A stretch of 64,000 bases of DNA from Actinomycetota bacterium (GCA_009698675.1 WLPT01000008.1:1-64000); one strand, 5' to 3'. Counted from the first letter of the stretch, positions 52,455 through 61,278 are shown. Notes: generated by a model not told the origin, from the sequence alone. Program-made: numbers and translations.

Positions 52455-53207
52455 ATGAAGCCTAAAGCTGTGCTACATCCGAGCGGAAGCTACAGGTTTT
52501 TGCCTGCAATTTCAGCTTACTCTGCTGGCTTTGCCGCATCCGAAGGATATGAAATCACAGCTCTCCGATTACTAAATTGCCCAACACTTGCAAGCGGACT
52601 TGAAAGAATTGACCAAGAGATTGAAAGGCGTGGACTTCCCGCCTCAGCCTTGGCGGGATTACAACTTCGATCGCCAGGGTCATTTAGCTTCGAAGCATTC
52701 GGAAAATTCAACGACGAGTATCGTCAATTACTCATTAATCGTGGCTTGATTATTGATGGAGTCAATCCGATTTCCCGTACGAATGTCATTCCAATTCACC
52801 AAAAACCAGTTGCACCGTCAATTGCAGTCGCATTCATTGTTCACCCTAGTCAAGGGCACGGCGGAAGTGATTTTGTTATCGCTGGAGCGGCTGAAATCAG
52901 TGGCGATTTAGGGCCTGAAAACATTGTTGCTCGCGGAGATGCGAGTCAAGAAGGACTATCTTTAAAAGTTGAGTGCGTGCTAGACATAATGCGTGAAAGA
53001 CTGCACGCTTTAGAAGCATCGGATGAAAGTCCTACAACCATAAATGTCTATACGGAACACGAAATTTTAGGGCTGTCTGAGAAGATCGAAATAAAACTAC
53101 CCACTACTTCCAGAAATGGATTTACAACTTGGCTCACAAAACCACCCGTAGAGGAGCTTGAATTTGAGATGGACTGCTCAAGTTATAGTAAATGGGTAGT
53201 AATTTAG
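52455..53207 (+). CDS. RidA/YjgF-superfamily-like protein, large form
   Basis: The 250-residue protein is not identified with certainty. The segment LQLRSPGSFSFEAFGKFNDEYRQLL, NPISRTNVIPIH, a RGDASQEGLSLKVECVLDIM helix and a late TINVYTEH strand resemble a family of two-domain RidA relatives that accompany amino-acid catabolic genes. RidA proteins hydrolyse enamine/imine intermediates. A strong SD (AAGGAGGA) sits 6 nt before the ATG. It precedes a PLP enzyme, which fits a role in dealing with imines. Confidence 0.5.
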   Translation: MKPKAVLHPSGSYRFLPAISAYSAGFAASEGYEITALRLLNCPTLASGLERIDQEIERRGLPASALAGLQLRSPGSFSFEAFGKFNDEYRQLLINRGLIIDGVNPISRTNVIPIHQKPVAPSIAVAFIVHPSQGHGGSDFVIAGAAEISGDLGPENIVARGDASQEGLSLKVECVLDIMRERLHALEASDESPTTINVYTEHEILGLSEKIEIKLPTTSRNGFTTWLTKPPVEELEFEMDCSSYSKWVVI

Positions 53208-53395
53208 CGTAATTTGAACGTTTCTCTTCCGCCTGATACATCGAAAGTTAAGTTAGTTGTAAATGAACAAGTCTTGGATGACATAAAGTCAGCATTTCTG
53301 CGACCTCTGCAGGCTCTCCTATGCGCCCCATCAGAATTCTTCCCAGCATGTATGTAAGAGCCTCTGGCGCCACACCAAAGTCCATGGTAATTCGT
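53204..53395 (-). pseudogene. decayed 3' fragment of an SDR oxidoreductase
   Basis: Read on the minus strand this stretch gives ALTYMLGRILMGRIGEPAE then, after a shift of frame near 53290, FMSSKTCSFTTNLTFDVSGG. These parallel KYMLGRIPMGRVGEPEE and FMASRACSFTTGFTFDTSGG of the intact SDR at 55650-56408, in the same order and strand. Only about the last 60 codons remain. It is therefore a truncated, frameshifted copy, a mark of past duplication or rearrangement. Confidence 0.8.
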
Positions 53396-53413
53396 TACTT
53401 TCCGTCATAGAGT

Positions 53414-53428
53414 TCTTGTTATACAAGA
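53414..53428. promoter_or_regulatory. palindrome resembling a GntR-family operator
   Basis: TCTTGT-TAT-ACAAGA is a perfect 6-bp inverted repeat with a 3-base centre, containing TTGTNNNACAA like FadR/GntR-type sites. It lies 35 bases before the PLP enzyme ATG, just upstream of a TAGGGT -10-like element (53432-53437). Confidence 0.45.
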
Positions 53429-53462
53429 CGTCTAGGGTGAGAAATGGTTAGGTGATCTATTT

Positions 53463-54659
53463 ATGCTTCGATCTGGATTAAAATCTGCATCAAATCAAGA
53501 ATGGGCAACACCTTTTCGAAATTATAGAGATGAAATAAGACAATACTATGGCGAATGTATTGGAAGAGAATTAGATGAATTAGTAACACCCGCCCTCATT
53601 CTTGACCGGGCCATACTAAATCGCAATATTAATAGAATGATAACGGCAATCGCAGATTCAAAAATTGTCCTGAGGCCCCATACGAAAGTACAGAAATCAA
53701 CAGATCTTGCGCGAATCCAAATTGAAGCTGGAGCAATTGGTGTAACAGTATCTACTATCTGGGAAGCAGCAGCCATGTTTGCCTCTGGAGTTGAAAGTGT
53801 ACATATAGCAAATCTAGTTGTAGGAAGAAATAAAATTGATTGCTTGGCGTTGATTGCAAAACATGGAGATTTGATAATTTCCGTTGACAATCTGCAAAAT
53901 ATTGACGATATTGCTTATTCACTCAAAAAACATGGCTCAAAAGTTTCTGTTCTCATAGACTTAGATGTCGGCATGGCGCGATGCGGAGCAAGATCGCCTA
54001 AAGATGCTATTGAACTTGCGAATCAAGTTGCCACCCATCCAAGTATGTTACTTAAGGGGATTCAAGCTTATGAAGGGCACTGCATGCTTGAACCTAATCC
54101 AGAAGTTAGGGTTTCTCTTGTGAATAAGGCAATGGACTACGCAGGCTCAGTTTTAGAACAAATAGCAGTAAAATACCCAAGCGCAATAGTACTTTCTGGT
54201 GGTGGAACAGGAACGTATAACATCACTGGCAAGCATCCATCGGTCACTGAATTACAAGCAGGATCCTTCGTTTTTATGGATTCATTCCACGGCAATCTCG
54301 TTCCTATTTTTGAAATTTCTCTTACGGTTCTTGCAACCGTGACAGCGCGACACAGAAATAGAATCATACTTGACGCAGGTAGAAAATCTGTTGGTATTGA
54401 CTTTGCCCCACCTAGAATCAAAAACTCTGGCTTTGTAGCAAATTTCTGTGCTGAAGAGCATGCAATATTTGATATTCATTCGGAAGACAAGATTCAGTTA
54501 GGAGATAGACTGGAATTGGTGTCAGGTTATGCACCAACAACAGTTAACTTATATGATGTAATTTATGTTATCGAAGATAATAAGGTAGTTGACTTATGGC
54601 CAGTTTTTCCAAGAGGTCCACAAGATAAAGGCTTCTTAGCGTCACTCCAGAACAGCTAA
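53463..54659 (+). CDS. DSD1-like PLP enzyme (D-threonine-aldolase / D-serine-dehydratase fold)
   Basis: The 398-residue fold-type III PLP enzyme has LVTPALILDRAILNRN, the PLP lysine in LRPHTKVQKS, VLIDLDVGMARCG, GIQAYEGHC, LSGGGTGTYN and ELQAGSFVFMD. These belong to the D-threonine aldolase / DSD1 family. The C-terminal metal site normally reads His-x-Cys before TVNL; here it is GYAPTTVNLYD, lacking both ligands, so reaction or cofactor need may differ. AGGTGA precedes the ATG. The DNA is AT-rich: the 60 bases from 53521 hold only 17 G or C. A perfect terminator follows. Confidence 0.8.
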   Translation: MLRSGLKSASNQEWATPFRNYRDEIRQYYGECIGRELDELVTPALILDRAILNRNINRMITAIADSKIVLRPHTKVQKSTDLARIQIEAGAIGVTVSTIWEAAAMFASGVESVHIANLVVGRNKIDCLALIAKHGDLIISVDNLQNIDDIAYSLKKHGSKVSVLIDLDVGMARCGARSPKDAIELANQVATHPSMLLKGIQAYEGHCMLEPNPEVRVSLVNKAMDYAGSVLEQIAVKYPSAIVLSGGGTGTYNITGKHPSVTELQAGSFVFMDSFHGNLVPIFEISLTVLATVTARHRNRIILDAGRKSVGIDFAPPRIKNSGFVANFCAEEHAIFDIHSEDKIQLGDRLELVSGYAPTTVNLYDVIYVIEDNKVVDLWPVFPRGPQDKGFLASLQNS

Positions 54660-54661
54660 TT

Positions 54662-54697
54662 TATATTGAGTTCAGTATGCTGAACTCAATATATTTT
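54662..54697 (+). terminator. intrinsic terminator after the DSD1-like gene
   Basis: A 14-bp perfect stem (54662-54675 with 54680-54693, around GAGTTCAG/CTGAACTC) with a TATG loop is followed by TTTT and further T-rich bases. Confidence 0.85.
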
Positions 54698-54772
54698 CTT
54701 TCATTGCTATAACGTAAATTCAGGTCTAGAGTCATATAACACTTCACTGGTATCCCAATGTTTGGAGTCTGA

Positions 54773-55567
54773 ATGGATTTCGCCATGACTGTTAAAACTC
54801 AAAGACTTGCCCTCGTCACAGGCGCAAGTCGAGGAATTGGACGTCACATTGCCCTAGGACTTCTTGATGCGGGGCATAACGTTATCGCAGTCTCGCGTAA
54901 TTCTTTTAACACAGATGGTCTTTCTCCTTCCCAAAAGTCCTCAATCATTAGTATTAATGGGGACGTGAGTGACCACTTATTTATTGAGAAACTTGAGCGC
55001 CAGATATCTAAGGAACATGGGACAGTTCAAATTCTTGTGAATAGTGCGGGAGTTTTTGGCCCATTTGCTTTAATTCAAAACACTGATCCATATGAATGGG
55101 CGCGTACCATCATTATCGATGCGATTGCCCCGTATTACACCGTACGCTATTTCTTGCCAGCAATGCTAGAACGAAAGTGGGGCAGAGTTATCAATGTGGG
55201 CTCTGCTGCTTCTTTACATACCCCGGGACCGCTCTATAGCGCTTACGGCACTGCAAAGGTCGCACTCAACCAATTAACGCGGCAATTAGCTTCGGAAATT
55301 GCAGGGTCTGGTGTCACCGCAAATGTGATTCATCCCGGTGAAGTGCAAAGTGAGATGTGGGTTGATATACAAACTAAAACTGCAGCTCTTGGTAAGGCAG
55401 GCAATAGTCAACAAGTGTGGGTTGATTGGGTTGATGAGACGGGTGGAGATGATCCGAAAAAAGCAGCGGATTTAGTGTTGAAGTTAGTGAGCGCGGATAG
55501 TGATGGAGTTAATGGTAGTTTTTGCTGGATTGATAATCCACTTCAGGCGCCTATTCCAAGTTGGTGA
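54773..55567 (+). CDS. short-chain dehydrogenase/reductase
   Basis: The 264-residue SDR has LVTGASRGIGRHIALGLL (cofactor site), NSAGVFGPF, an INVGSAAS strand with the catalytic Ser, and YSAYGTAKVALNQL carrying Tyr and Lys. It probably oxidises or reduces a hydroxyl in the local pathway using NAD(P). GGAG is 5 nt before ATG 54773; ATG 54785 is an alternative. It converges on the other SDR gene. Confidence 0.88.
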   Translation: MDFAMTVKTQRLALVTGASRGIGRHIALGLLDAGHNVIAVSRNSFNTDGLSPSQKSSIISINGDVSDHLFIEKLERQISKEHGTVQILVNSAGVFGPFALIQNTDPYEWARTIIIDAIAPYYTVRYFLPAMLERKWGRVINVGSAASLHTPGPLYSAYGTAKVALNQLTRQLASEIAGSGVTANVIHPGEVQSEMWVDIQTKTAALGKAGNSQQVWVDWVDETGGDDPKKAADLVLKLVSADSDGVNGSFCWIDNPLQAPIPSW

Positions 55568-55649
55568 AATCACAATATCTCTCGGTTCAGACTAGAGCCT
55601 ATTCCCCTCTTCTTCGGACATCATGGGCTTAAATCCAGAAAATCTATAT

Positions 55650-56408
55650 TTAATAAGTAGCTCTTCCACCTGATGTATCAAATGTAAATCCCGTCGTGAA
55701 TGAACAAGCCCTAGATGCCATAAAGGCCAACATTTCAGCGGCCTCCTCAGGCTCGCCAACGCGTCCCATAGGTATACGTCCGAGCATGTACTTAAGGGTT
55801 GCCTCGCTTGTATCGGCATTCATCGGTGTTCTAATCACTGCAGGGGCTAGTGCATTAATCGTGATGCCTTCTGTTGCCACTTCTTTACCTACGCCCTTAA
55901 TAAAACCAATCATGCCGGCCTTGGATATATTGTAGGCATGCATTCCCGGGTTGCCTTCTTTACCGGCGATTGATGCAACATGTGCGATTCTTCCATATTG
56001 CCTAGCTTTCATATACGGAAGAATTGCTTGAGTTAACCAGACAGTTCCAAATAGATTGATTGTTACAGTCCGCTCAAAAGCGGCCCACTCAACGTCTTCT
56101 ACCTTCGTATTTGTAGGTCCAACGACTCCGGCAGTATTTATGAGTGCATCAATCTGAGAATGATTAGAAATCACTGACATGACGAGTGCCTGAATGCTTG
56201 ATTGATCACCCAAGTTAACGCTCTCGACTTGATTATCTTTAAGTCCCAACTCTTTTTGAAGTGAAGCTAAACCAGCCTTATCTAAGTCGGATATAACAAC
56301 CGTGCCACCTCTGGATGCAATCAAATGCGCAGCTGCTCGACCAATTCCACTGGCCGCCCCAACAACGAGAACTACCTGACCACTGAAATTACTTAGATCA
56401 CTTGCCAT
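55650..56408 (-). CDS. short-chain dehydrogenase/reductase
   Basis: The 252-residue classical SDR has VLVVGAASGIGRAAAHLI, NTAGVVGPTN, HVASIAGKEG and the active-site MHAYNISKAGMIGF, ending FTTGFTFDTSGGRATY. Substrate unknown, likely a hydroxyacid or sugar acid. It is the last gene of the minus-strand operon; its ATG overlaps the deacylase stop as TAATG and an AGGAGG lies in the deacylase's final codons. A decayed copy lies at 53204-53395. Confidence 0.9.
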   Translation of the reverse strand: MASDLSNFSGQVVLVVGAASGIGRAAAHLIASRGGTVVISDLDKAGLASLQKELGLKDNQVESVNLGDQSSIQALVMSVISNHSQIDALINTAGVVGPTNTKVEDVEWAAFERTVTINLFGTVWLTQAILPYMKARQYGRIAHVASIAGKEGNPGMHAYNISKAGMIGFIKGVGKEVATEGITINALAPAVIRTPMNADTSEATLKYMLGRIPMGRVGEPEEAAEMLAFMASRACSFTTGFTFDTSGGRATY

Positions 56409-58027
56409 TATTTTCCTCCTGGGTTAATGAGTGCAGTCTTACGAATTCCCTTACCTGGGATAAAATTGGATCTTGCGCCTTTTTCAAGCGTTGGAATGCC
56501 ATTGATCCAAACGAACTCGAAACCAGATGCTGGCAAACGAGGAGAGTCGAAAGTTGATCTGTCTGCGACTTTCTCGTGATCAAATAAAACTAGATCGGCC
56601 TTATATCCCTCTTTAATCAATCCGCGATCGTGAAGTCCTAATCGCTTAGCCGGACGACCAGTCATTCTATGAACTGCGCCCTCTAGTGGAAACATCTCTT
56701 CATCTCGGGAATAGTAGCCAAGAAAACGGGCAAAAGTTCCATAAGCCCGAGGATGCGGCCTATCTCCGTGAAGAATTCCATCACTACCAACCATATGACG
56801 TGAGTCTTTCATGATTGTTCGTACATTTTCCTCATTACCGCCAAAGACAACAATTGAAGCCTTGAAGTCCTCCGACAAAATTAAATCTAAATAAAACTGC
56901 GAAGCTAATTTGTTTTGCGAAATTGCAAGTTGTGAAATAGTTATTCCAACAAACTTCTTGTTTTCAGGTTTTTCAACTCCGGCTATAACGATATTATCCC
57001 AATTAACAACTCCTCCTTGATTTCCATCACTGCCAGAGTGATCTAGGGTATCAATAACTTTCATTTGGACTTCAGTCTCTCTCAAACGACTTCGCATCTG
57101 ATCGATTCCCCCAGTTTGAACCCAGGATGGCAGCAACGCGTGCAGGTACGAGGAACCCGCTAAATATGGATAAGTATCGAGAGAGATATCTATTCCCTGT
57201 TCTGAAGCGATGTCTAAAGCCTGCAATAACTCTCTGGCTCGACCGTGATACATCGGTGCACTTAAATGACAGTGGGTTAAATGAAGTGGTGCTTTAGAAA
57301 CTCTAGAAATCTCAATGCACTCTGCGACAGCTTCAAAAATCTTTGCCCCATAACTCCTATGGTGGGGAGCAAAATAGCCGTCAAATTCGCTGACGACTTT
57401 ACAAAGCTCAATCAACTCATTGGTATCTGAATACATGGCAGGTACGTAGGTTAGGCCTGCTGACATTCCGAACGCGCCTTCCTGCATTCCAATTCGAACG
57501 ACCTCTCGCATCCGCTTCACATCATCAGGCGAAGAGATACCTTCATTCATCCCCCGAACCAACATTCGGACCGTTCCGTGCGGGATTAAATAAGCAATAT
57601 TCACGGCGCTGCCTTTATCAACTTCATCTAGGTATTGACTTACTGAATTAAAGTTCCAGTTATGATCATTTAACGTCCCGTTCCAACCATAGAGTTGGGC
57701 TCGTAATTCACTTTGCACTTGATCATTTGAAGGCACATAACTAAGTCCATCTTGACCGACAACTTCTAATGTAACTCCCTGGGTAACTTTAGAGAGATGG
57801 GCCTTATCGGCAATTACTGCCAGATCGGAGTGAGAGTGCATATCGATAAAACCTGGTGAAAGTACTAAGTTGTCACCATCGATAACTCTTCCAACAGTAT
57901 CTCTTATGAAATCCTTGCTAACTTTTCTAATTCGTCCTTCCTCAACGACAACATCCCCTCGAAAACCAACATCACCCGAGCCATCAATTATTCTGGCTCC
58001 CTTAATAGTAAATGTGTTTGTAGTCAT
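56408..58027 (-). CDS. N-acyl-D-amino-acid deacylase family amidohydrolase
   Basis: The 539-residue TIM-barrel amidohydrolase has an N-terminal IKGARIIDGSG beta-domain, LSPGFIDMHSHSDLAV with metal-binding His, EVVGQDG, LHLTHCHLS, and a C-terminal MTGRPAKRLGLHDRGLIKEGYKADLVLFD. Family members hydrolyse N-acyl-D-amino acids or N-acylated D-glucosaminic-type acids. Start could be ATG 58027 or a TTG at 58036 overlapping the RidA stop. Central to the proposed catabolic pathway. Confidence 0.85.
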   Translation of the reverse strand: MTTNTFTIKGARIIDGSGDVGFRGDVVVEEGRIRKVSKDFIRDTVGRVIDGDNLVLSPGFIDMHSHSDLAVIADKAHLSKVTQGVTLEVVGQDGLSYVPSNDQVQSELRAQLYGWNGTLNDHNWNFNSVSQYLDEVDKGSAVNIAYLIPHGTVRMLVRGMNEGISSPDDVKRMREVVRIGMQEGAFGMSAGLTYVPAMYSDTNELIELCKVVSEFDGYFAPHHRSYGAKIFEAVAECIEISRVSKAPLHLTHCHLSAPMYHGRARELLQALDIASEQGIDISLDTYPYLAGSSYLHALLPSWVQTGGIDQMRSRLRETEVQMKVIDTLDHSGSDGNQGGVVNWDNIVIAGVEKPENKKFVGITISQLAISQNKLASQFYLDLILSEDFKASIVVFGGNEENVRTIMKDSRHMVGSDGILHGDRPHPRAYGTFARFLGYYSRDEEMFPLEGAVHRMTGRPAKRLGLHDRGLIKEGYKADLVLFDHEKVADRSTFDSPRLPASGFEFVWINGIPTLEKGARSNFIPGKGIRKTALINPGGK

Positions 58028-58032
58028 CGTGA

Positions 58033-58428
58033 TCAAAGAGCTACTATGAAATCGATTTCAATCAAAATATTGGGTAAAACAGCACCAGTTGTAGTTCGGG
58101 CAGGGTAGGGAGTTGATAGAAACTCACGACAGACTGAGTCATAACCCTTAAAATCTTCATTGAGGTTGTGCAAATAAGCAGTCAGTTTAACTACCCTCGA
58201 AAAGTCTACATTCTTGGCAGCTAGTATTAGTGCCAAGTTATGAAAGACCTGTCGAGTTTGGGCGATGATTTCCTCGCCATAAATCTCTCCAGTTATGGAA
58301 TCTAAAGGACCAACGCCACATGTAAACAAAAAACCATTTGCAACGACACCGTGCGAATAAGCACCGACTGGCGCAGAAGGCTTTATCAATGTGAAATGTT
58401 CAATCTCTGTATTTGACGCTAAGACCAT
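58033..58428 (-). CDS. ridA: RidA-family enamine/imine deaminase
   Basis: The 131-residue protein has APVGAYSHGVVANGFLFTCG, VKLTAYLHNLNEDF and the active-site Arg in PYPARTTTGAVLP, typical of RidA. It hydrolyses reactive 2-aminoacrylate-type enamines to 2-oxo acids and ammonia. It is translated between the SMP-30 gene (10-base overlap) and the deacylase, suggesting a pathway role in clearing imines from PLP-dependent eliminations. Confidence 0.88.
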   Translation of the reverse strand: MVLASNTEIEHFTLIKPSAPVGAYSHGVVANGFLFTCGVGPLDSITGEIYGEEIIAQTRQVFHNLALILAAKNVDFSRVVKLTAYLHNLNEDFKGYDSVCREFLSTPYPARTTTGAVLPNILIEIDFIVAL

Positions 58429-59312
58429 GTAAGTAATCCTTTCGCATTCAATTTAATACGATAGAGCGATGTGCTCGCGCATACGTATAAATAGTTAAGG
58501 TTTGGTCCGCTAAAGGTGCAGTTACCAGGAGTTTCAGGTGTCGGTATGAAGCCCATAGAATCTCCATTAGAACTAACAATATGCACACCTGCTGTTACGC
58601 CAGAACCGCCTGTAACATAGATATTTTCATTCTCATCAAAAACCATTCCATCCATTCCGTAATCATCACCAAAATCAAGAAGCACCTTGTCTTTAATCCA
58701 AGAACCATTGGCGGTACTTCTATACTTAACCAAGGTTCGTGCCCCACCTGCATCGGGATTATGATCAACTAAAAACAATGATTTACTATCTTTAGACAGG
58801 AGAATTCCATTCGGGCTTTCTAAGTCTTCGATTACTCGAGTCAGAGTTCCGTCAAGATCAATTCGATATACCCCCATAACATCCTGTTCGATATCAGATT
58901 TGTCTCCGTATCGTGGATCTGTGAAGTAGATTCTTCCCTCGGCGTCAAAACACAGATCGTTGGGCCCATTCAATTTTTTACCATTGAATCTGTCGGCTAA
59001 ATTCGTAATTGTGCCATCCTTCTCGTATCTGCGAACGGCATGAATACCACCTTTTGGATTAGATGGGTAGTTTTTGCCGTCACAACAGACAACAAGTCTT
59101 CCCTGAGCATCAAAATTCATACCGTTTGCATGAGCAGAATCAGCACTCCAGATTGCTGTTTGACCTGATGTTTCATCAAAGCTAAAAATTAAATTCTCTG
59201 AACAATCCGAAAATAGGACGTGGCCTCTACGGTCAGATGCAGGCCCTTCGCTAAAAACAGCGCCAGTAAACACCTTTTCTAGCTTTGCATCTTGTGGGAT
59301 TAGTGAACTCAT
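58419..59312 (-). CDS. SMP-30/gluconolactonase-family protein
   Basis: The 297-residue six-bladed beta-propeller has FSEGPASDRRGHVLFSD, ANGMNFDAQGRLVVC, KLNGPNDLCFDAEGRIYFTDP, ESPNGILLSKDSKSLFLVD and DYGMDGMVFDENENIYV, with Asn/Asp metal ligands. Typical activity is hydrolysis of sugar lactones such as gluconolactone. A strong AAGGAGGA precedes the ATG by 6 nt. Supports a lactone-forming oxidation in the local pathway. Confidence 0.88.
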   Translation of the reverse strand: MSSLIPQDAKLEKVFTGAVFSEGPASDRRGHVLFSDCSENLIFSFDETSGQTAIWSADSAHANGMNFDAQGRLVVCCDGKNYPSNPKGGIHAVRRYEKDGTITNLADRFNGKKLNGPNDLCFDAEGRIYFTDPRYGDKSDIEQDVMGVYRIDLDGTLTRVIEDLESPNGILLSKDSKSLFLVDHNPDAGGARTLVKYRSTANGSWIKDKVLLDFGDDYGMDGMVFDENENIYVTGGSGVTAGVHIVSSNGDSMGFIPTPETPGNCTFSGPNLNYLYVCASTSLYRIKLNAKGLLTWS

Positions 59313-59335
59313 GTGACTTCCTCCTTCATTTCTAG

Positions 59336-60169
59336 CTAGATTGATAATCTGAGCATTGAGAGGGCATCCTGATGAATTATTTGATCGATAGTTTCTTTAT
59401 AAACATAAGGAAGTGTTCCTGAACGTAATTCGGCGATTGCATATAAGCCATCCATAGCAACTCTTGGTGTCCACAAGGGAAAGTCTGAACCAAATAAGAG
59501 TTTGTCGGTGACTGACCACTCTTGTGCTCGAACTAGGGCATGGTAGCCATCGAATGGTCGCGCCCAACTCGCAGAAATATCAGCAAATACACGTCTATTC
59601 TTTCGCAATACTGCAATAGTTTCGCGTTGCCATGGATGCCCAAGGTGGGCCATTATCTGTGTTAATCCTGGAAAACGCCGTGCTACATCATCAATAACGA
59701 GTGGTTGACTGATTGAAAGATCTCCCGGTGGGCTAGGAGTGGCCCCTACATGCCAAATTAAAACTAACTCATATTTTTGCGCTGCACTAAAAAACGAATC
59801 GTATTTAGAATCCCTAGGATCAAAATGAGCCAAGACTGGATATAGTTTAATTCCCTTAAGACCGAGTCTGACGCCTTCTTTCATTTGCTCTAAAACATCG
59901 GTATCAGATGGATCTAGCGCCATAAAGCCTATAGTCCTAGTTTTTGTTTCTTTGCAAAATTCTGCAATTTTTTTATTCGGTGTAGCTACATTGGCCGCAG
60001 TAGCACGCAATCCAAAAACAATTGCAACATCAACATCCTGCATTGCCTCATCATATTTCGCTGGAGTGACTTCTGGAAATGGAGCTCCATAGACGGGTTC
60101 CCAATTATCTGTCCACTCATTTCCCCAACATTCACGTGTCATAAAATGTGTATGGACATCAATAATCAT
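59336..60169 (-). CDS. amidohydrolase (COG2159/ACMSD-like TIM barrel)
   Basis: The 277-residue metal-dependent hydrolase or decarboxylase has DVHTHF at the N-terminus, LIWHVGATP, IMAHLGHPW and LFGSDFPLW. The family includes decarboxylases of aromatic and lactone-derived acids and lactonases. First gene of the minus-strand operon that runs to the SDR. A TACAAT on the minus strand (60204-60209) is a possible -10 for this transcript. Confidence 0.82.
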   Translation of the reverse strand: MIIDVHTHFMTRECWGNEWTDNWEPVYGAPFPEVTPAKYDEAMQDVDVAIVFGLRATAANVATPNKKIAEFCKETKTRTIGFMALDPSDTDVLEQMKEGVRLGLKGIKLYPVLAHFDPRDSKYDSFFSAAQKYELVLIWHVGATPSPPGDLSISQPLVIDDVARRFPGLTQIMAHLGHPWQRETIAVLRKNRRVFADISASWARPFDGYHALVRAQEWSVTDKLLFGSDFPLWTPRVAMDGLYAIAELRSGTLPYVYKETIDQIIHQDALSMLRLSI

Positions 60170-60257
60170 TTCCTAGTTACTTCACATCTCTTAACATCTG
60201 ATTATTGTAGAACTTTGATGCTTAAAATAACATAGTTAACGCTAGGTTTATTTGCGT

Positions 60258-60271
60258 TTCACATACGTGAA
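60258..60271. promoter_or_regulatory. inverted repeat, possible operator between divergent catabolic genes
   Basis: TTCAC-ATAC-GTGAA is a perfect 5-bp inverted repeat in the 193-base gap between the amidohydrolase and DapA-like genes. TACAAT -10-like elements occur on the plus strand (60314-60319) and the minus strand (60204-60209) on either side. Confidence 0.4.
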
Positions 60272-60362
60272 CAAGTTCGATAAATATCAAGCCTATGCAT
60301 TCGCGAAATCAAGTACAATTTCACATTAGTAGACGAAAAGTATTTTCAATCAAGGAGTGTTA

Positions 60363-61271
60363 ATGGCGCAGTTTGTCGAAATCAAAGGTGTCGTCCCGGT
60401 ATTAAGTACACCGCTGGATTCCAGTCGTAAACTTGATACAGCAACTCTCAGACGAGAAATTGAATGGGTCGGGCACCAGGGCGTTGAGACCGTGGCAACC
60501 GGAATGGTTTCTGAGATCCTTAAAATGAACTTACTCGAGCGACGACAACTAACTGAGGAGATTTGCGCATTTGCACAAGAATTCAAAATGAACGCCGTTG
60601 TGAGTTGCGGACAGGAAACTCCCGAGCAAACAATTAACTTGGTATTACACGCTCAAGAGTCTGGTGCCACAGCGGTGATGATTAACCCTCCGATTGCAAC
60701 AAAGCTCTCGGATAATGAAATTTTCGATTATTTTTCGGCGGTATTTGAAAAGACCGCCATTCCAATTGTTGTACAGGATGCTAGCGGTTATGTGGGATAT
60801 TCAATTAATGTAGCCGTCTTAGCCGGACTTTTTCGTGAGTATAGCGAGCGTATCTACTTTAAGCCTGAAGCTATTCCAATTGGACAACGCCTTTCATCTT
60901 TAAGAGATGCGACAGGTGGAAAGGCTCGAATTTTCGAAGGCACTGGGGGGGCCCACTTGGTAGATAGTTTTGCTAGAGGAGTCGTTGGAACAATGCCTGG
61001 CGCTGACCTCAGCTGGGCAATGGTGAAGCTTTGGGATTCACTTGTAATTAGAGATTGGAAGAAAGTCAATCTAATCAATGGCGCAATCGCTAACATGGTT
61101 AATCTCATGCCAGTACTTGATGCCTATGTAGCGATTGAAAAACATTTGCTTCAAAAACAAGGTGTCTTTATCAATACTTTAAAAATTGAACCAGTAAGTT
61201 TCATTTTCGATAGTGAAACTCAGGCCGAGGCTGATCGAATTTTCGATTATTTACAAGAAATCGCCGGGTAA
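60363..61271 (+). CDS. DapA/NAL-family class I aldolase or dehydratase
   Basis: The 302-residue TIM barrel shows the Schiff-base lysine in IYFKPEAIPIG. The usual Tyr of DapA (LYN) is replaced by VQD, and the TTGE motif by VSE, so it is not a lysine-biosynthesis enzyme. Such relatives act on 2-oxo acids as aldolases or dehydratases, producing or using pyruvate. AAGGAG is 5 nt before ATG 60363. It is divergent from the amidohydrolase operon and ends 7 nt from the convergent PTE-like gene. Confidence 0.82.
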   Translation: MAQFVEIKGVVPVLSTPLDSSRKLDTATLRREIEWVGHQGVETVATGMVSEILKMNLLERRQLTEEICAFAQEFKMNAVVSCGQETPEQTINLVLHAQESGATAVMINPPIATKLSDNEIFDYFSAVFEKTAIPIVVQDASGYVGYSINVAVLAGLFREYSERIYFKPEAIPIGQRLSSLRDATGGKARIFEGTGGAHLVDSFARGVVGTMPGADLSWAMVKLWDSLVIRDWKKVNLINGAIANMVNLMPVLDAYVAIEKHLLQKQGVFINTLKIEPVSFIFDSETQAEADRIFDYLQEIAG

Positions 61272-61278
61272 ATAGAGC

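Noticed and set aside
60363-61271. DapA for lysine biosynthesis.
   Set aside because: Active-site Tyr and Thr motif are changed and the setting is catabolic.
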